A stretch of 64,000 nt of DNA from Osedax fenrisi. Taxonomy: Eukaryota > Annelida > Polychaeta > Sabellida > Siboglinidae. The position numbers were made by a program, and so were the translations under genes. Position 1 is the first letter of the stretch. Every line of letters starts with the position of its first letter. The notes beneath the pieces are model-generated. The model saw only the letters and a list, made by a program, of their open reading frames with translations. It searched no databases and had not been told where the DNA came from. This document shows positions 11,388 to 24,890 of this stretch, one piece after another. Location of the stretch: positions 2,524,566 to 2,588,565 of the forward strand of contig OZ025246.1 of the NCBI GenBank assembly GCA_964019155.1. Reading direction: 5' to 3'.

Positions 11388-13715
11388 AGAAATATGATGT
11401 ATTCATCATCCCAATATTTCTATAAAATAAATAAACTTAGATTATTCGTAGTACTATATTAAACAATGTATTAATGTTGATTAGTCCTATATTATAACCC
11501 CGTTCACTGCCATGATGGTGTAATACATCACTGATACTATCATAAATAATGCTCGACGATATGCACCCTTACACAATACAGTGTGTTACTAAGTATTTAG
11601 GCAACGTCAACAGTAAAGATATATCTTTATAAATATAATAAATATATGAATATTGGCTTCAGCCCTATAGAAGTACGTAGATATATAATTATTTATGTTC
11701 ATATTCATTACATTATAAATAATATATTGTAGTAGTAGTTAAATAAATAGTAATAATAAACGTGTTATTGTGTTATATAATTATTGTGTTATATAAGTAT
11801 TTGTCTCCAAATGGCTACCAATAAATCGTCGACTTTATAAAAATATAAATAACTATATATTATTAATTAATAATGACTATTATTGCTATTGCTATTATAA
11901 TTATCCACCACCTCACCACCTCACCACATCGCGCCTCCACCACTAATTATAGATATATCATTATTTATATTAATAATTAATATAGTATAAACCATATGTC
12001 TAGTGTATAATGATTATTGATATTACGATGTCACCCCCTCACCCCCACCTCATCAGTACCACCCCCTCACCCCACCCTCCACCTCACCAGTACAACCTCC
12101 TCACCAGTAACACCACCCCCTCACCCCCTCACCCCCAGCTCACCAGTACCACCCCCTCACCCCACCCTGCACCTCACCAGTTCAACCTCCTCACCAGTAA
12201 CACCACCCCCTCACCCCCTCACCCCCACTTCACCAGTAACACCACCCCCTTACCACCACCTCCACCTCACCCCATCACCACCTCACCCTAAGAGTGATTT
12301 TAAACATGCTATTGGTCATCGATTCCTCACCGGCATTTGGAACATCAAAATATGAGTATAGAGAATACACAACATTTTTTTTTTTAATTTAGGTCAATAT
12401 TGTACATGCGCCAGGCTGGTCAAATTTAACAACATTTAACATGGGAATAGATTGGAGAATACCAAAAAAACATAAATATGTATATTTTTCACAGTTATAA
12501 TTAAGCTACAATCATGAAATTTTCAGAATTTGTGTAATGTGTATAGTTCCTTTGAATATTATAAATTCATAACAAAATTAATTTTATTTCTAGGATTTTT
12601 TTTTAAATTATAGGATTTTCCAGAATTTTTTTTGACCTCTCATAATTGTGTACAGAATTGTTATATTTTATCAATTTATATTATATATAACAAAAAAAAA
12701 CAATTAATTAATCACTATATATTACAATTTGTCCGAAAAAATAATAACTACCCTGGTATTTCTTTAATTTTGTTAAAAATCATCAAAAAATGACCATTTT
12801 TTCTGTGGATTGGTACCTTTACACATTTTAAGATTTTTTTTTTCTTTTTTTTCTACTTCATCTTAAGATGTTATATTTTAACGTACAAGTATTATAAATT
12901 TAAAAAAATAACTCTTTATAATTTTAATAAATAGTCAAAGTGGCCTAATTTTTTAGAAAATTTGTATATATATAAAATTTATTTTATTGTTTAAATTAAT
13001 TATCTAATAACTAATATTGTAATTAGGGATACTATAGATAATATTTACTATATATTAATGTTATCTATTAGAAGAATATAGTATTTAAAAAAAGTACTCA
13101 TTATTAAATATATCCATTACAATAACATACAATAAAATGTACAGAATTCAAATAAATGTCCTCAATGACATTTGATTATAAACATATACAATACAATTAC
13201 ATAGGAATAACGACATTTCGAGATTTTTTTTTTTTTAATAATTTTGTTTTTTAAAACCTCCGGCGCACCACCAATAATGAACCAAAATGAATATGGTTTA
13301 ATACAATAGTATCATGAGCATCATATCTATAGAATCTACTATGCCGGTTTAGGATCTTTAAAATTAAATCACTCTTACCTCACCCCCACCACCCCTCACC
13401 CCCACCACCACCCTCTCACCCCCACTTCACCAGTACCACCCCCCCCCCCTCACCCCCACTTCACCAGTACCACCCCCACCCCCTCACCACCTCACCTCGC
13501 CAGTACCACCCCCTCACCCCCTCACCAGGGTCTACTGGATACACTACGTATCCACCCTATGGGTGTACCCGTTCCTCGCCGTGTTCAGCAACAGAGATCG
13601 GCTGCTGTTCTTCTCGGGCCTTATCCTCTGTTCCACGGGCCTGTTTTCTCTGGGCAGATGTCTTACCTCATACCTACATCAGAAGGCAGCGGTGTCGCAG
13701 AGATCTGAGGGTTAG
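8619..13715 (+). CDS. AIG1/ADTRP-family membrane hydrolase, exons 2-5 (first exon missing)
   Basis: Four spliced exons give 184 residues plus stop: 8619-8768, 9685-9786, 10931-11046 and 13529-13715. Every intron is GT-AG and the phases agree (0, 0, then Trp codon TG|G split across the last intron). The protein is a multi-pass membrane protein. Landmarks in order are 'YFGLALLND', 'FWLIYNIDRELIFP', 'MWLNHIM|HTLPMPALLLE', 'VHHYYVS', and 'WVYWIHYV...LWVYPFL'. These match the AIG1/ADTRP family, atypical integral-membrane threonine hydrolases that cleave fatty-acid esters of hydroxy fatty acids. The conserved His after the last tryptophans is present. The catalytic Thr belongs to the N-terminal exon (about 60 residues), which I could not find; it should lie upstream, beyond the LINE at 4.8-8.2 kb. 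The intron before 10931 is filled with copies of that exon's own start. The last intron has acceptor-like repeats and an inserted element. The final exon's end is duplicated just downstream. Family assignment is firm; AIG1 versus ADTRP is not resolved. Confidence 0.85.
9019..9400 (+). repeat. Dispersed AT-rich repeat R1, copy 1
   Basis: About 380 bp, homologous to 45475-45850. Shared blocks include 'AAGGGCCA', 'AGGCTTGATGAATAAAAGTA', 'CATAAATAAGCATTTATAAA' and 'AACTGATATTACTGC', in the same order and orientation. No coding capacity and no clear terminal repeats. It sits in an intron of the AIG1-like gene; the other copy sits in a GOT2 intron. Confidence 0.6.
9800..10930 (+). repeat. C-rich intronic minisatellite made of decoy copies of the next exon's start
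   Basis: A strongly C-rich plus strand in an AT-rich genome. From about 10185 it contains seven copies of the sequence around the real acceptor at 10930/10931. Each has pyrimidine tract, TAG, then the first 25-40 nt of the exon ('CACACCCTGCCCATGCCAGC', 'TCTACTACTAG'). Copies start near 10185, 10265, 10348, 10459, 10538, 10617 and 10812. The AG is kept in all seven. Copies diverge slightly (GGCAAG, GAAAAT, GATAAG in place of the exon's GAAAAG). The 9800-10180 part is C-rich with looser repeats ('CCTCCTAAACCTCC'-like). The in-frame TAG of each decoy acceptor would stop translation of a read-through product. Reading frames across the array are artefacts. Confidence 0.85.
11047..11900 (+). other. 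Intron with a long (TA)n tract
   Basis: Part of the AIG1-like last intron (11047-13528). It contains an uninterrupted (TA)n run at about 11320-11386 and otherwise AT-rich sequence with no coding signal. Confidence 0.55.
11900..12288 (+). repeat. CTCACC-rich acceptor-like repeat, left part
   Basis: Irregular tandem array of units such as 'CCCCCTCACC', 'ACCTCACCAGTACCACC' and 'CTCACCAGTAACACC'. The unit resembles the true acceptor of the AIG1-like last exon, '...CCCTCACCAG|GGTC' at 13528/13529. It contains pyrimidine tract plus CAG but no exon sequence. The array continues at 13378 after the transposon-like insertion. Confidence 0.7.
12289..13377. mobile_element. TAAGAGTGAT element, copy 1 (non-autonomous)
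   Basis: 1,089 bp bounded by inverted termini TAAGAGTGATTT and AAATCACTCTTA. It splits the CTCACC array, and CCTCACCC abuts both ends, which would be an 8-bp target duplication as in hAT transposons; the repetitive target makes this less certain. The interior is AT-rich with T-runs and no transposase. It shares termini and parts of the interior ('TTAACATGGGA', 'TTTCTAGGATTTTTTT') with the 18358-19098 element in inverted orientation. Confidence 0.65.
13378..13528 (+). repeat. CTCACC-rich acceptor-like repeat, right part
   Basis: Continuation of the 11900-12288 array. It runs directly into the acceptor AG at 13527-13528 of the last AIG1-like exon, so several CACCAG sequences precede the real one. 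Confidence 0.7.
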
Positions 13716-13798
13716 TTCCTATGGGGTTTACAGCGCGAGGGGCATAGGGGCGCAGAGAACTGAGGGTTAGTTTCTATGGGGCGTACGGGGGGGTGGCA
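13696..13798 (+). repeat. 55-bp duplication of the AIG1-like stop-codon region
   Basis: The end of the coding sequence, 'CGCAGAGATCTGAGGGTTAG', with the following 'TTCCTATGGGG', recurs 55 bp downstream as 'CGCAGAGAACTGAGGGTTAG' plus 'TTTCTATGGGG'. A third partial unit ('GGCATAGGGA') leads into the adjacent MITE. The duplication lies in the presumed 3' UTR. Confidence 0.7.
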
Positions 13799-13949
13799 TA
13801 GGGACGCTGCAACAGGGGGGGGGTATGTCCCAACCCCCACTTTAAAATCTAGGGGGACCTCCTATGTATTGGTCCCCCTTGAATTTTACCACAACACTTG
13901 TTTGATTGGTTGGTCCCCCTACATACACACCATCGTTCCAGCAGCCCTA
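13799..13949. mobile_element. G-rich MITE, family A, copy 2
   Basis: 151 bp with ends TAGGGACGCTG and 'CAGCAGCCCTA' and the family interior ('AAATCTAGGGGGACC', 'TATGTATTGGTCCCCC', 'TTGGTTGGTCCCCCTACAT'). It lies in the presumed 3' UTR of the AIG1-like gene. A 77-codon frame running through it is spurious. Confidence 0.65.
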
Positions 13950-15600
<1,651 letters not shown>

Positions 15601-15655
<55 letters not shown>

Positions 15656-18184
15656 TCTAATACAAATATTTTATATAGATCTACATTATATGATATAAAT
15701 TAGGACAATTCCTAATAATAAAATATTTAAAATCCTGTTGAAAAAATATTTATTATTAAACACCATTTAAGTTAATCATTGTCATAAATTAATATTATTC
15801 TATTTTAATTATTTATTTTTCTTTATTATTATAATTATAGTTATTAATTGTATTTATTTATATTTTTATTTTCGCTATTGAGCATATTTCACGGATTTCA
15901 GTGATTAAGGGGGGAGGCGCGCGTTCATCTAACCAATGCTAATTTATCTCTATCTAAAAATGCAAAGGATAAATAACTAATGGATATAATTACTTAATTT
16001 TTTTTATTCAACAGAAACTTTCCTCCATCATATAGGATCTGTCTTTATATAAATGTAGTTAATTTAAAATAGTGTACAAAATATTCTCAATTAGTTAAAT
16101 TTTATTTTTTATTTTTTTCATTCAAATGTAAGTTTATTATCATTTATTTAATTAATATAAAATATAATAATAAATCCAACATGATTCATATAGATATATA
16201 TGCTATCCATTTACAGTACAAATTTCAGATACAAATAATACAAATTAAAATTAGTAGACAAGTGATTACTAAGTGAAAAAGTAGAAACTTGAGAAAATTA
16301 CATTCAACGTTTTTTAAAACAAATAATCACAAAAGAATATAAAAAATATATATATATATATATATATTACATTTATATATATATATATATAAATGAATAG
16401 CAAAATATTATGGTATATAAAAAAAACTGACATCATAATAATTAGTACTAATATAGAGTACTCAAATATATATTATAATGCGATATACAAATAAATATAT
16501 GTATAGAAGTTATAAAATAGAAAAATAGAAATTTATATTTATAGTAATAGTTTAATAATAGTTATAGAGTATTATAAATAATAAATAATGAATAATACAA
16601 AATAAATACAAGAATATAACGTCTTGGCTAGACAGAGATAATTATAGAAAGAACGCATTTCTAAATGTTCAGTGGAAACGTCTCCTTTCAACCAATGATA
16701 TCTTGTTATATATAATTGTATTAAAAATAAAATTAATTAAAGTGTATACACATACGTTTTTTGTTTTTTAATTAAACGGAAATTATGCTTAATGTAAATA
16801 TAGAAATTTGTTTAGTAAAATATTTGTATACGATATCAAAATATACAATTAATTGTGACTGTATTTAAGTATTTACAAAATACCGAATATATTAATACAT
16901 TTCCTATCGTCAATTTCAAATAATTATTATATCGATTACGCTTATGAAAACACTGTATATCGATATGAATACTGAAAAATAATTAGAGAAATTTTTAAAT
17001 TTATAAATAAAATATTAAACATGGAAAATATGTAATAAATTTTGTTTATTAAAATAAAAATATTAATCTTATTTTAACTTGTGCCTCCACCCTTAAATAA
17101 AATCTTCATAATCATAATCATCATCATCATCATCATCATCACCATCATCATCATATATATCTAATCATATTTCATTATCACAAAGGTAAAGAGGACATCA
17201 GAAACAAGAGACATCCTGTTAAACTAATCAAGTATTATTAAATATATCGCATGTGTTGGTCCTTTGATACAACTAGTATTACCATCCGTTGTTAAGTATT
17301 TGTTATCGATGTTTTTATGCAATCAATTTACTGAAATGTTTACATATTTTATTTGTTTAATTTGTTAGCTGTGTTTTTATTCACTCTTAATGAAATATGT
17401 GTTATATATATATATAATTGTTCAATTTGTTTAATTGTTCTTAATTTACAATTGTCGAAACATTATAAACATTATAATTATGTAACGTTATAATTATGCA
17501 CTGTATAATTAGTCACCGAATAATTAGTCACCGAATAATTAGTCACTGAATAATTAGTCACTGAATAAATCATAATTTACGATTTGGTTTCGTATATTTC
17601 TATAGAATAATCTACATAACGACCTACATTTACTTACATTCACTTAATATTAAGTTGCTCTCTATTTTACAATAGAGAACATTCATTCGAAATACAAAGA
17701 AGATAACTGTCTACTCCCAATTCGCTATTGAACTAGTAAATACATTTACTAATATAATGGTATTATATCGTTCTACTGTTATTTATAATTGTTTTCTTAT
17801 AGAATATTATATATATATATATCACTTTATTTAAGATTGTATTCTATATAACATTTTAATTAACGAATTCATCGATTAAATCAATAAACATTAAACTTTA
17901 GATTTTGTATACCAGTACATTTATAACAAATTTAAACTTAAATATACTATATTTACATTTATGTCTATACTTCTATACTTATCTAACTGAATTCACGTAT
18001 TCATACAACTGATATGTATATGATATATAATAAATATATATATATATATATATGATAATTTGTGGGCACTTATAATAGTTGTGTCAAGTGTATACTGTCT
18101 ACAATGTAGATTGGGGTATGTCCACTGCAATGTCCACCCCTCATGAATGCACAACAATTTAAAACAATATAAATAATAATGAAC
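15601..18184. other. AT-rich DNA with (TA)n tracts and a 17-bp tandem repeat
   Basis: Begins with a (TA)n run (15601-15653). Includes about four copies of the 17-bp unit 'AATAATTAGTCACTGAA' at about 17507-17570, and (TCA)n/(CAT)n at about 17110-17155. I see no exon or recognisable mobile element in the remainder. Confidence 0.5.
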
Positions 18185-18295
18185 GAGAAAAATGGATGGC
18201 CGATTGCTTTATGAGAACAGTTCGCAGTCCGAAAATCGAAAAATGTAAAATGTAAGAATAAATAAACAAAATAACAAAATAATAAAATTTATAAC
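18185..18295 (+). mobile_element. Probable L2-like LINE 3' end fragment
   Basis: The sequence 'GGATGGCCGATTGCTTTATG' followed by 'TTCGCAGTCCGAAAATCGA' recurs at 32726-32775, where it follows a C-terminal LINE coding remnant. An A-rich tail with AAAATAA units follows here. The intact L2-like copy also has 'CACGGCCGAAAAATTTC' just after its stop at 63942. Assignment to L2-like 3' UTR is inference from these three sites. Confidence 0.4.
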
Positions 18296-18357
18296 AATAG
18301 TAATGATACACGATTAAAATAAGTGAATAATAATTATATTACATTTGTCACGTAGGG

Positions 18358-19098
18358 TAAGAGTGATCATTGGATAAGCAATTTGTTGGTGAAGTGATGC
18401 CTAAGATAAAGGAAGATGTTTTAAGACACATGCAAAAACAATTTATTCAATTTGAGCTAATATTGACGATGCTACAGATCGTTAAAAATGAGTCAAATTA
18501 CATTGAAAAGTATTATAGAAAAATAATGTATAACGAAAATACATGAAAATGGTTGCTACAACTTAATATTTGTTATCCCTAGCTCTCATTCTAGTATATA
18601 TGATAACTGTTTTCTAAAAAATGTTTGTTAATTTTTTCTCAAAAAATATAGTAAGTGATATAAATATTATATTTTTTATAAATTAAATATCTTTTTTTTA
18701 ATTTTACCTTTTATATCATATAGACATACCAATAAATCGGAAAAAAAATTTCGTTCATATATTTGAGGTTTTAAAAAAATCCTAGAAATGTCGTTTCATT
18801 TATAGGAAAATAAATTAAACATTTTATTTATTTTATTTTCCATAATTATCACATTTAATCACATTCTATGTCTATTAAAATTTCATAATATAAAAAAAAT
18901 TATTAGTAGGTTAAAAATGACTAGTCATTTTTAAAATTCCCATGTTAATTTCGTATTATCTCCATGTTAAACTTATAGGAATTATTCCGATATGGTCGAA
19001 AATTAATAAAAAAAAGTTGACTTATTTGTATATATTATTTTATAAGCTCAGGTTCACGAATATTAGAGGACCCATATTCAGCTGAATGATCACTCTTA
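18358..19098. mobile_element. TAAGAGTGAT element, copy 2
   Basis: 741 bp with a perfect 14-bp inverted repeat, TAAGAGTGATCATT and AATGATCACTCTTA. Flanks ACGTAGGG and ACATAGGC agree at six of eight positions, compatible with an old 8-bp target duplication. AT-rich interior without transposase. It carries blocks shared with copy 1 in opposite orientation. Confidence 0.65.
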
Positions 19099-19559
19099 AC
19101 ATAGGCATTGAGTTGCGTTATAAAGGAAGGGTCTGCGTGGATAGCTCTAATAGGTGTAGTTAGGTATACCTAACTATAGTTGGAATAATATAGCTGAAAT
19201 AACGTTTTCTTAAGGATAATAAGTAAGTGAAAAGTAGGTAATATCGACATTGGAAAGTAAGGAAGTTAGTTGGCGAGAGATAGAATAGATGAATTTATGA
19301 GCGAGTGAGAGGAAATGTAGGAATTTTTAAAAGGGAATCAGTTAGATATGAGTATGTGAGAGTCAGTAGTGGAATTAACATATCGAGTAATTGAGAAAAT
19401 GATGCGTATAGATGCATGGATAATGTATTTGGGGTTGATAGCAAAGTATTGGGTAGGTGATATAGTAGGTTCAATATGAAAGGAAAATCCAGTTTATGAG
19501 AATACGAATATAGTAATATAATATACTATATTATATATTATATCATATACTATATTACT

Positions 19560-20660
19560 AGTAAGATGGCGAGTTAGGTCCTTCATTATGATACGAATGT
19601 TAATAGGTTATATTGAAATATATCCATTATCACATAACGCCGCCTACATTCAACTCTTCTCATTGTCTCACTCTACCAATATACTACCAGATAATTCTAT
19701 CATAGATATAATTGTTGTTCAACTATTAGATACTCGCTATAAGATTGTGGGGAGTTATAACTCCTCAAAATCTTCATTGATTGATATCCCACTAAACTAC
19801 AATGTTTTTCTGTCGTTGATATTGCCGGTTGCCCCATTAGTCTATCCTTACCTATTCTGAAATATTGGTGTTACTTTGAATGCTACATTATCCCCAATTT
19901 CAACATTGCTAATAGGGCATATTACTTGTTGTTTGCCATACACATATTCAATTAAATAGGAAAATACGTTCCAGAATTATTCTGAGAAATGGGGCGATAA
20001 TTCGTAATTATATTGGGATCAAGTAAAGCTGTTTTGTATATTGGGATAAGAATGCTTAACAACATTTGACAAATACCATTATATAAGGAAATATTGATAA
20101 TATAAAGAATATATATATTCTTTATATTATCAATACCCTATAGGGATCTATAATGGATTGTAATCTTTTAAATGTTATAGGATAATTGGGTCAGAAGAAC
20201 AAGAAGAAGAGAACTTACGGGTATGTTCAGATATTGTGAAAATAGAAGGAATATATAATTCAGAAAAGTACGGAATACAATAGGACCCTACAAACTAGAA
20301 CTACTTGGTAATAGGGTGAAATAAAAGCATGAATGTGTGTATACTTTTATCTGTATCGTAAACGTCATATATAAGATGATATAGTCTTATTTTTGAAGGT
20401 TAATAAATAAGAGTTACAGTTTAAAAAATATTCATAACAATTAAAAAGGCTGCCAAGAAATAACTATAATATAAGGAAGGGTGGCTAATAGTAGGAGATG
20501 AAATGCCAGAATGAACTAAGATACCTACTCCTCCTCCGCGGCATTTAATACAGGGTGAAATAAATAGAGAGCACCCTATATAATGGAAGAGATATAATAC
20601 ATCAGCGTCGTTTGGAGATAACCATATGGACACATACGTATGTCAGTGATTGAAAGTAAC
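19560..20660 (-). pseudogene. Highly decayed non-LTR retrotransposon fragment
   Basis: The minus strand at 20421-20633 contains 'RGGGVGILVHSGI', the conserved Gly-rich segment of LINE endonucleases. Further downstream on the same strand, around 20050-19880, scattered pieces resemble an RT N-terminus ('ILIPIYKTALLDPN', 'ILERIFSYLIEYV'). Frames change often. The plus-strand 90-codon frame at 19588-19860 is most likely antisense noise. The class of LINE cannot be fixed. Confidence 0.45.
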
Positions 20661-21279
20661 TTAATTATATGTAATTTAATGTATGATAGTATCAATAGTG
20701 AGTTAGTTCGCAGGTACCTTATATTGATAGCTATAGCTATATGCTTAATACTATTGAGAGTGGTGCAATATTTGTAGACTTGTAGGCTACAATTGGATAT
20801 GTGTTTGGTAGAAATGTATCATTCGTGGATGATATACGCGGGTATGTGGAGATACTATATGGTATAGGTGAGATTAAGGGTCATAAGTGAGTGGGAGGGT
20901 AATAGATCCATATTGAAATATATAACCATAGTTAGGGCGGGTTGAGGTCAGTAGTTACATTGTTACCTTATACCGTCGAATCTAAGTCGACCCCTGACGA
21001 CGTCCATGGACGGTAGCTATTCTCCACCCGCTCTGTCTCTAGCATATTGTCTGAGATTCGTGATATCTTTAGAGAAATTAATATTATATATATAATATAT
21101 TGTCGAGCGAAGTGCAGCGTGGTCTGCCCTTCCTCACCGACCTTCCATTCTTCCCAGCATTATTTGCAATACCATCACAGCTGCTCTAACAACGTATCCG
21201 ATAAATTAGACTTGATGATTCTAGATTTGAGCGTACTTTTAGGTTGTATTATATCAATTATCTCGGTATTTCTCTTCCT
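20661..21279. other. Unassigned sequence
   Basis: Less AT-rich than most intergenic DNA here, possibly more LINE relic, but no motif could be placed with confidence. Confidence 0.3.
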
Positions 21280-24200
21280 ATCTAAGTAGATAACTCTGAG
21301 AAGTTCCTCCAGAACCATAATTCAAAAGCATCAGTTTTTTCCTCTCTACCTTTTTGATAGTCAAGGTTTCTGCTCCATACAGGATAATTGGAAATACTAG
21401 TATTTGAAAAATCATTATTTTGGTCGTTAGGCTGATGATTCTATCTTTGAATATATCCTTCAAACTATAGTTTGTGGGTATACCCATGGCACATTTTCCC
21501 ATTGTGAGTTTTCTTCACATATAATATATCACCGTTAATGATCTATAGATCCTTATCGGTGACTCCATCATTTGTAATTGGAACTCACAGGAAGATAAAT
21601 TTATCAATGATTTCGATATTATTATATTCTACTATTATATAGTTTAATTCATCGGTAGTAATCACCTTTGTTTTCTTGACGTTTAAATATAATCAGGCTC
21701 CTTCGCTTGCTATTTTGACTTGTGTAATTAGCTCTGTGAGAAAATATTTTATTCCCGCTATCAATTGATAGACATTAATGTAGTGTCATCAGCATATATA
21801 AGGTTTGTAACTTTCATTCCACCTGTACCGCTGCCTTTATCCTACTTTTCCAGGATATATCGTATTATTATTTCTGCATAAATATTGACCAGCAATGGAG
21901 CTATAATGAATCCTTGCCATACTCCTTTAACAATCGGGATGTTGCTTGTCTCACCATACTTTGTCTTCACAGTCGATTATTTATTTGTGTATAGATTTCT
22001 CAGCGCTACTATCAGAATCTCTGGTACTCTCATATCTTTAAGAGTGCACCATAGTAAGAAGTATTTGTAAAGATTTATATACACAGTACAATACCTTTTT
22101 GTAGTCAATGAAGCACATGAAGAGTTCTATGTTATGATCTCTAGATTTGTCTATCATACATATCAAGTTAGAAATGTGATCTCTAATTACTCTATAGAGT
22201 GGTATACCTCTTCGAAACCCGGCTTGTTCTATTGGTAGTTCAGGGATAAGGAAGGCCTTACGTATTTTCTGCAATACTCTCTGGAGTATATTACTAGCAT
22301 ATGATATTATAATATGTATAAATCGATTGTTCTGTAGTTTCCATATTCTTTATTATCGCCCTTTATGTAAATAGGCACATATATGGATTTCTTCCAGTAC
22401 CTATGTCATATCTACTCTTTTTCATATGCTATTACATAGACTTGTCATGACTCTTATAGCCTCATCACCTCCGGCTTTTAGGAATTATATAGGTATTCCG
22501 TTGCAACCTGGATCTTTTCGCCAGGTTCGTCCTCATATAAATTCTCATTACAAATTTCATTTATATTGGAATCTCTTCTGTATAGATGTTCTGTATATTG
22601 TTGCCATCTTTTTTTTTATACTCTTTTCTTCTGAAATCACTTTTCCAGTACTTAGATTTACATCACCACATATTGAGCTGCGTGATCCTGTCATCTCTTT
22701 TATTTCTTTAAAAGGGTGTCTTGTTTTACCTATTTTATTATTATCTTCAATTTGTTTACATTTGTCAATGATGTTTTGCTCTTTATCCTGTATTGCTTTC
22801 TTCTGGAACGCTGCATCAAGCTTTCTATATTCTTCATAGTTTCTTTTACCGCGCATTTCCTCTCGCTATTGTTCAATTTTTAAAGCTTCATTCGATAACC
22901 AATTCGAAACTTTCTTTCTTTTTACTTTCAGGACCTTTTATGCGCTGTCTCTTTTAGTATATTTCGAATTTCATTCCAAAGTTCTTCAGGTTCTCTATAT
23001 TTTATTGTAAGCTCGTTAAACCCATTTTTGTAGCTCTACACCGCGGTGTCTACGCGACTACGCGTAGTCAAGTTCTATTTTTTCAACATTGTATATCGGA
23101 GTTTGCTTTGATAGTTGTATTCGTTTGAGTTTGATCTTGATGTCTGCTATTAGCAAATTATTGTCAGTGCCGAAATCATCTTCATTCAATATTGTAACTC
23201 ACTTTATACTACTTTTCAATCTTGTTTTGCATAAAATATAATGCATTTGGTATAGTAATTTTGTCCGGCTCCACTTATAAATCCTCCGTGGATCAACTTG
23301 AAGAATGTATTCGTGATAAGAAGGTCATTTCTACTATAAAATTCTACAAGTTGACCACCTCGCTCATTTCTCTTACCAAGACCAAAGTTACTAATAATGT
23401 CATTTGATATAGGGGAAAGTATCCGATTACCGACCCGTAAATAATTATTTGTAATAACTTATTTAATATTAAATATATTTATTTGAAATTTTGCAATTAG
23501 GGTAATATTATGGCAATGAACAATGTGGCTATTTTAAATTGTTGAAATAATTATATTTACAAGAATAAACAGGGGGGTCGGTAATCGGATACATATACCT
23601 AATACTAGCCCCCTTCTCCTATTACCGACCCCCTAAAATAATCGTGATATAAATAATTGTTGTATTATAATATCCAATAAAAATAGTAGATATAGGTACA
23701 TACATATAATTAATTATAACATTCATGCAATTTATTTTATATTGAATTTATGTTTTAATAGTAATATTAAATTTAAATTTAAACTTTATAGTAATTATAT
23801 TAAAATAGTGTATATTATTATTTAATATTTATTTATTAATCAGTATGTATATAATCGAATGGAATCATGAATCCTAAATATATATCAATGATACACTAAT
23901 AACTTACGACATATTTTAAAGTAAAATACGGATCTATTTTAATTGGATATTATAAATCACATGGGGTCGGTAATAGGAAAATCATATGGGTTGCTATAAT
24001 TAAGATATCTTGGTTAATAGTTATTATCAAATTAAATTATTTGTATAATAGTTATAAACATTTTATTGTTCTACAATATTATGCTCAGTATTAAGTTTTC
24101 TTTTAAATAATAAAGTATTTACAATGATTTAAAAAAAGTTATTATTCAAATATTTAAAAAGTAAAAATAGAATATTACATTTCATCAAATAACAATTGTA

Positions 24201-24440
24201 GGATTACATATTTTTAAAAACAAAATATGTATTCATATTTATCATTAAATTACTAACAGTTCGTGTATATATTATTTTTTGATATCTCTTATAGTTACTG
24301 AGATACGAGAGGGGGTCAGTAATCGAGGACTTTCCCCTATCTTTTCTAACCTTAGAATTCCAGTCTCTAAGTCTCCAGTCTGGATACTGGTCTATTACAG
24401 ATTGTACTGTCTCATAAAAAGCAACTTTTATAATCATATA
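21280..24440 (-). pseudogene. Third LINE type, decayed, with a MITE in its endonuclease
   Basis: On the minus strand, remnants run in the normal order. Endonuclease: 'AFYETVQSVIDQYPDW' (24430-24360), then after the 23409-24340 insertion 'NDIISNFGLGKRNERGGQLV' and 'LLITNTFFK'. The end of the endonuclease is near 23150 ('LLIADIKIKLKRI'). The linker is at 22856-22557. RT: 'EQAGFRRGIPLYRVIRDHI' and 'FMCFIDYKKVLYCV' (motif A, where Ala-Phe-Asp is lost). The C-terminal domain has 'MIFQILVFPIILYGAETLTI' at 21278-21502. These phrases are typical of the LINEs often annotated as 'craniofacial development protein 2-like' in invertebrates. Multiple stops and frameshifts make it inactive. Confidence 0.8.
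23409..24340. mobile_element. GGGGAAAGT inverted-repeat element, family B, copy 1
   Basis: About 930 bp with inverted termini ATAGGGGAAAGT and ACTTTCCCCTAT; similarity continues inward as CGATTACCGACC versus GGTCAGTAATCG. The flanking LINE coding sequence resumes on each side ('VRKDR' and 'SNDIIS'), proving insertion into the retrotransposon. An internal inverted pair of 'GGGGGTCGGTAATCGG' and 'ATTACCGACCCCC' lies at about 23575-23635. The rest is AT-rich and shared with copies at 26695 and 31217. No coding capacity. Confidence 0.8.
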
Positions 24441-24551
24441 AATGTCAATACTATATAAATACCAGTATCCCTACTATAGTATATGCATAAGAAAAATAAA
24501 TACAATTATATTCAATTTGATATATATATATTTATAATATTATATATTATA

Positions 24552-24589
<38 letters not shown>

Positions 24590-24590
24590 C

Positions 24591-24890
24591 TGACTATGTG
24601 GCTCAGTTGTCTAAGGCGTCATACACACAAGCAGTAGGAAGCGGGTTCGACCCTCGTCCGGACCATTAATTAATATTATAAAATGGGTCTTAAAATATTA
24701 TTTAGAAGTGCTCTTATATAATGGTGTATAAATAAATGATCGGCTCTCGTTAAAACAATGGATGCTTTACAATTATAGCGGCTTCGAATTGACATTAGAG
24801 CCATATATGGTTATAAGTGAGAACTTCATCATCTGACTTCCAATCTGGATTGGATGAAAGGACTCCACCAAATAAAAATAACAATAACAA
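24591..24890 (+). mobile_element. tRNA-derived SINE, copy 1
   Basis: The 5' head has RNA polymerase III promoter boxes: box A 'TGGCTCAGTTGTCTAAGG' and box B 'GGTTCGACCCT', ending '...GTCCGGACCA'. It does not fold into a complete tRNA. The body (about 230 bp) has 'GGGTCTTAAAATATTATTTA', 'GATCGGCTCTCGTTAAAAC' and 'ATTAGAGCCATATATGGTTA'. The tail is AAATAAAAATAACAATAACA. It is inserted beside a (TA)n tract. The 44447-44737 copy matches head, body and tail on the minus strand. Confidence 0.8.

Noticed and set aside
12010..12355. Thr/Pro/Ser-rich plus-strand ORFs
   Set aside because: Simple consequence of the CTCACC array.
24591..24665. Functional tRNA gene
   Set aside because: Promoter boxes are present, but the cloverleaf is incomplete and the segment continues into a SINE body found at two other sites.
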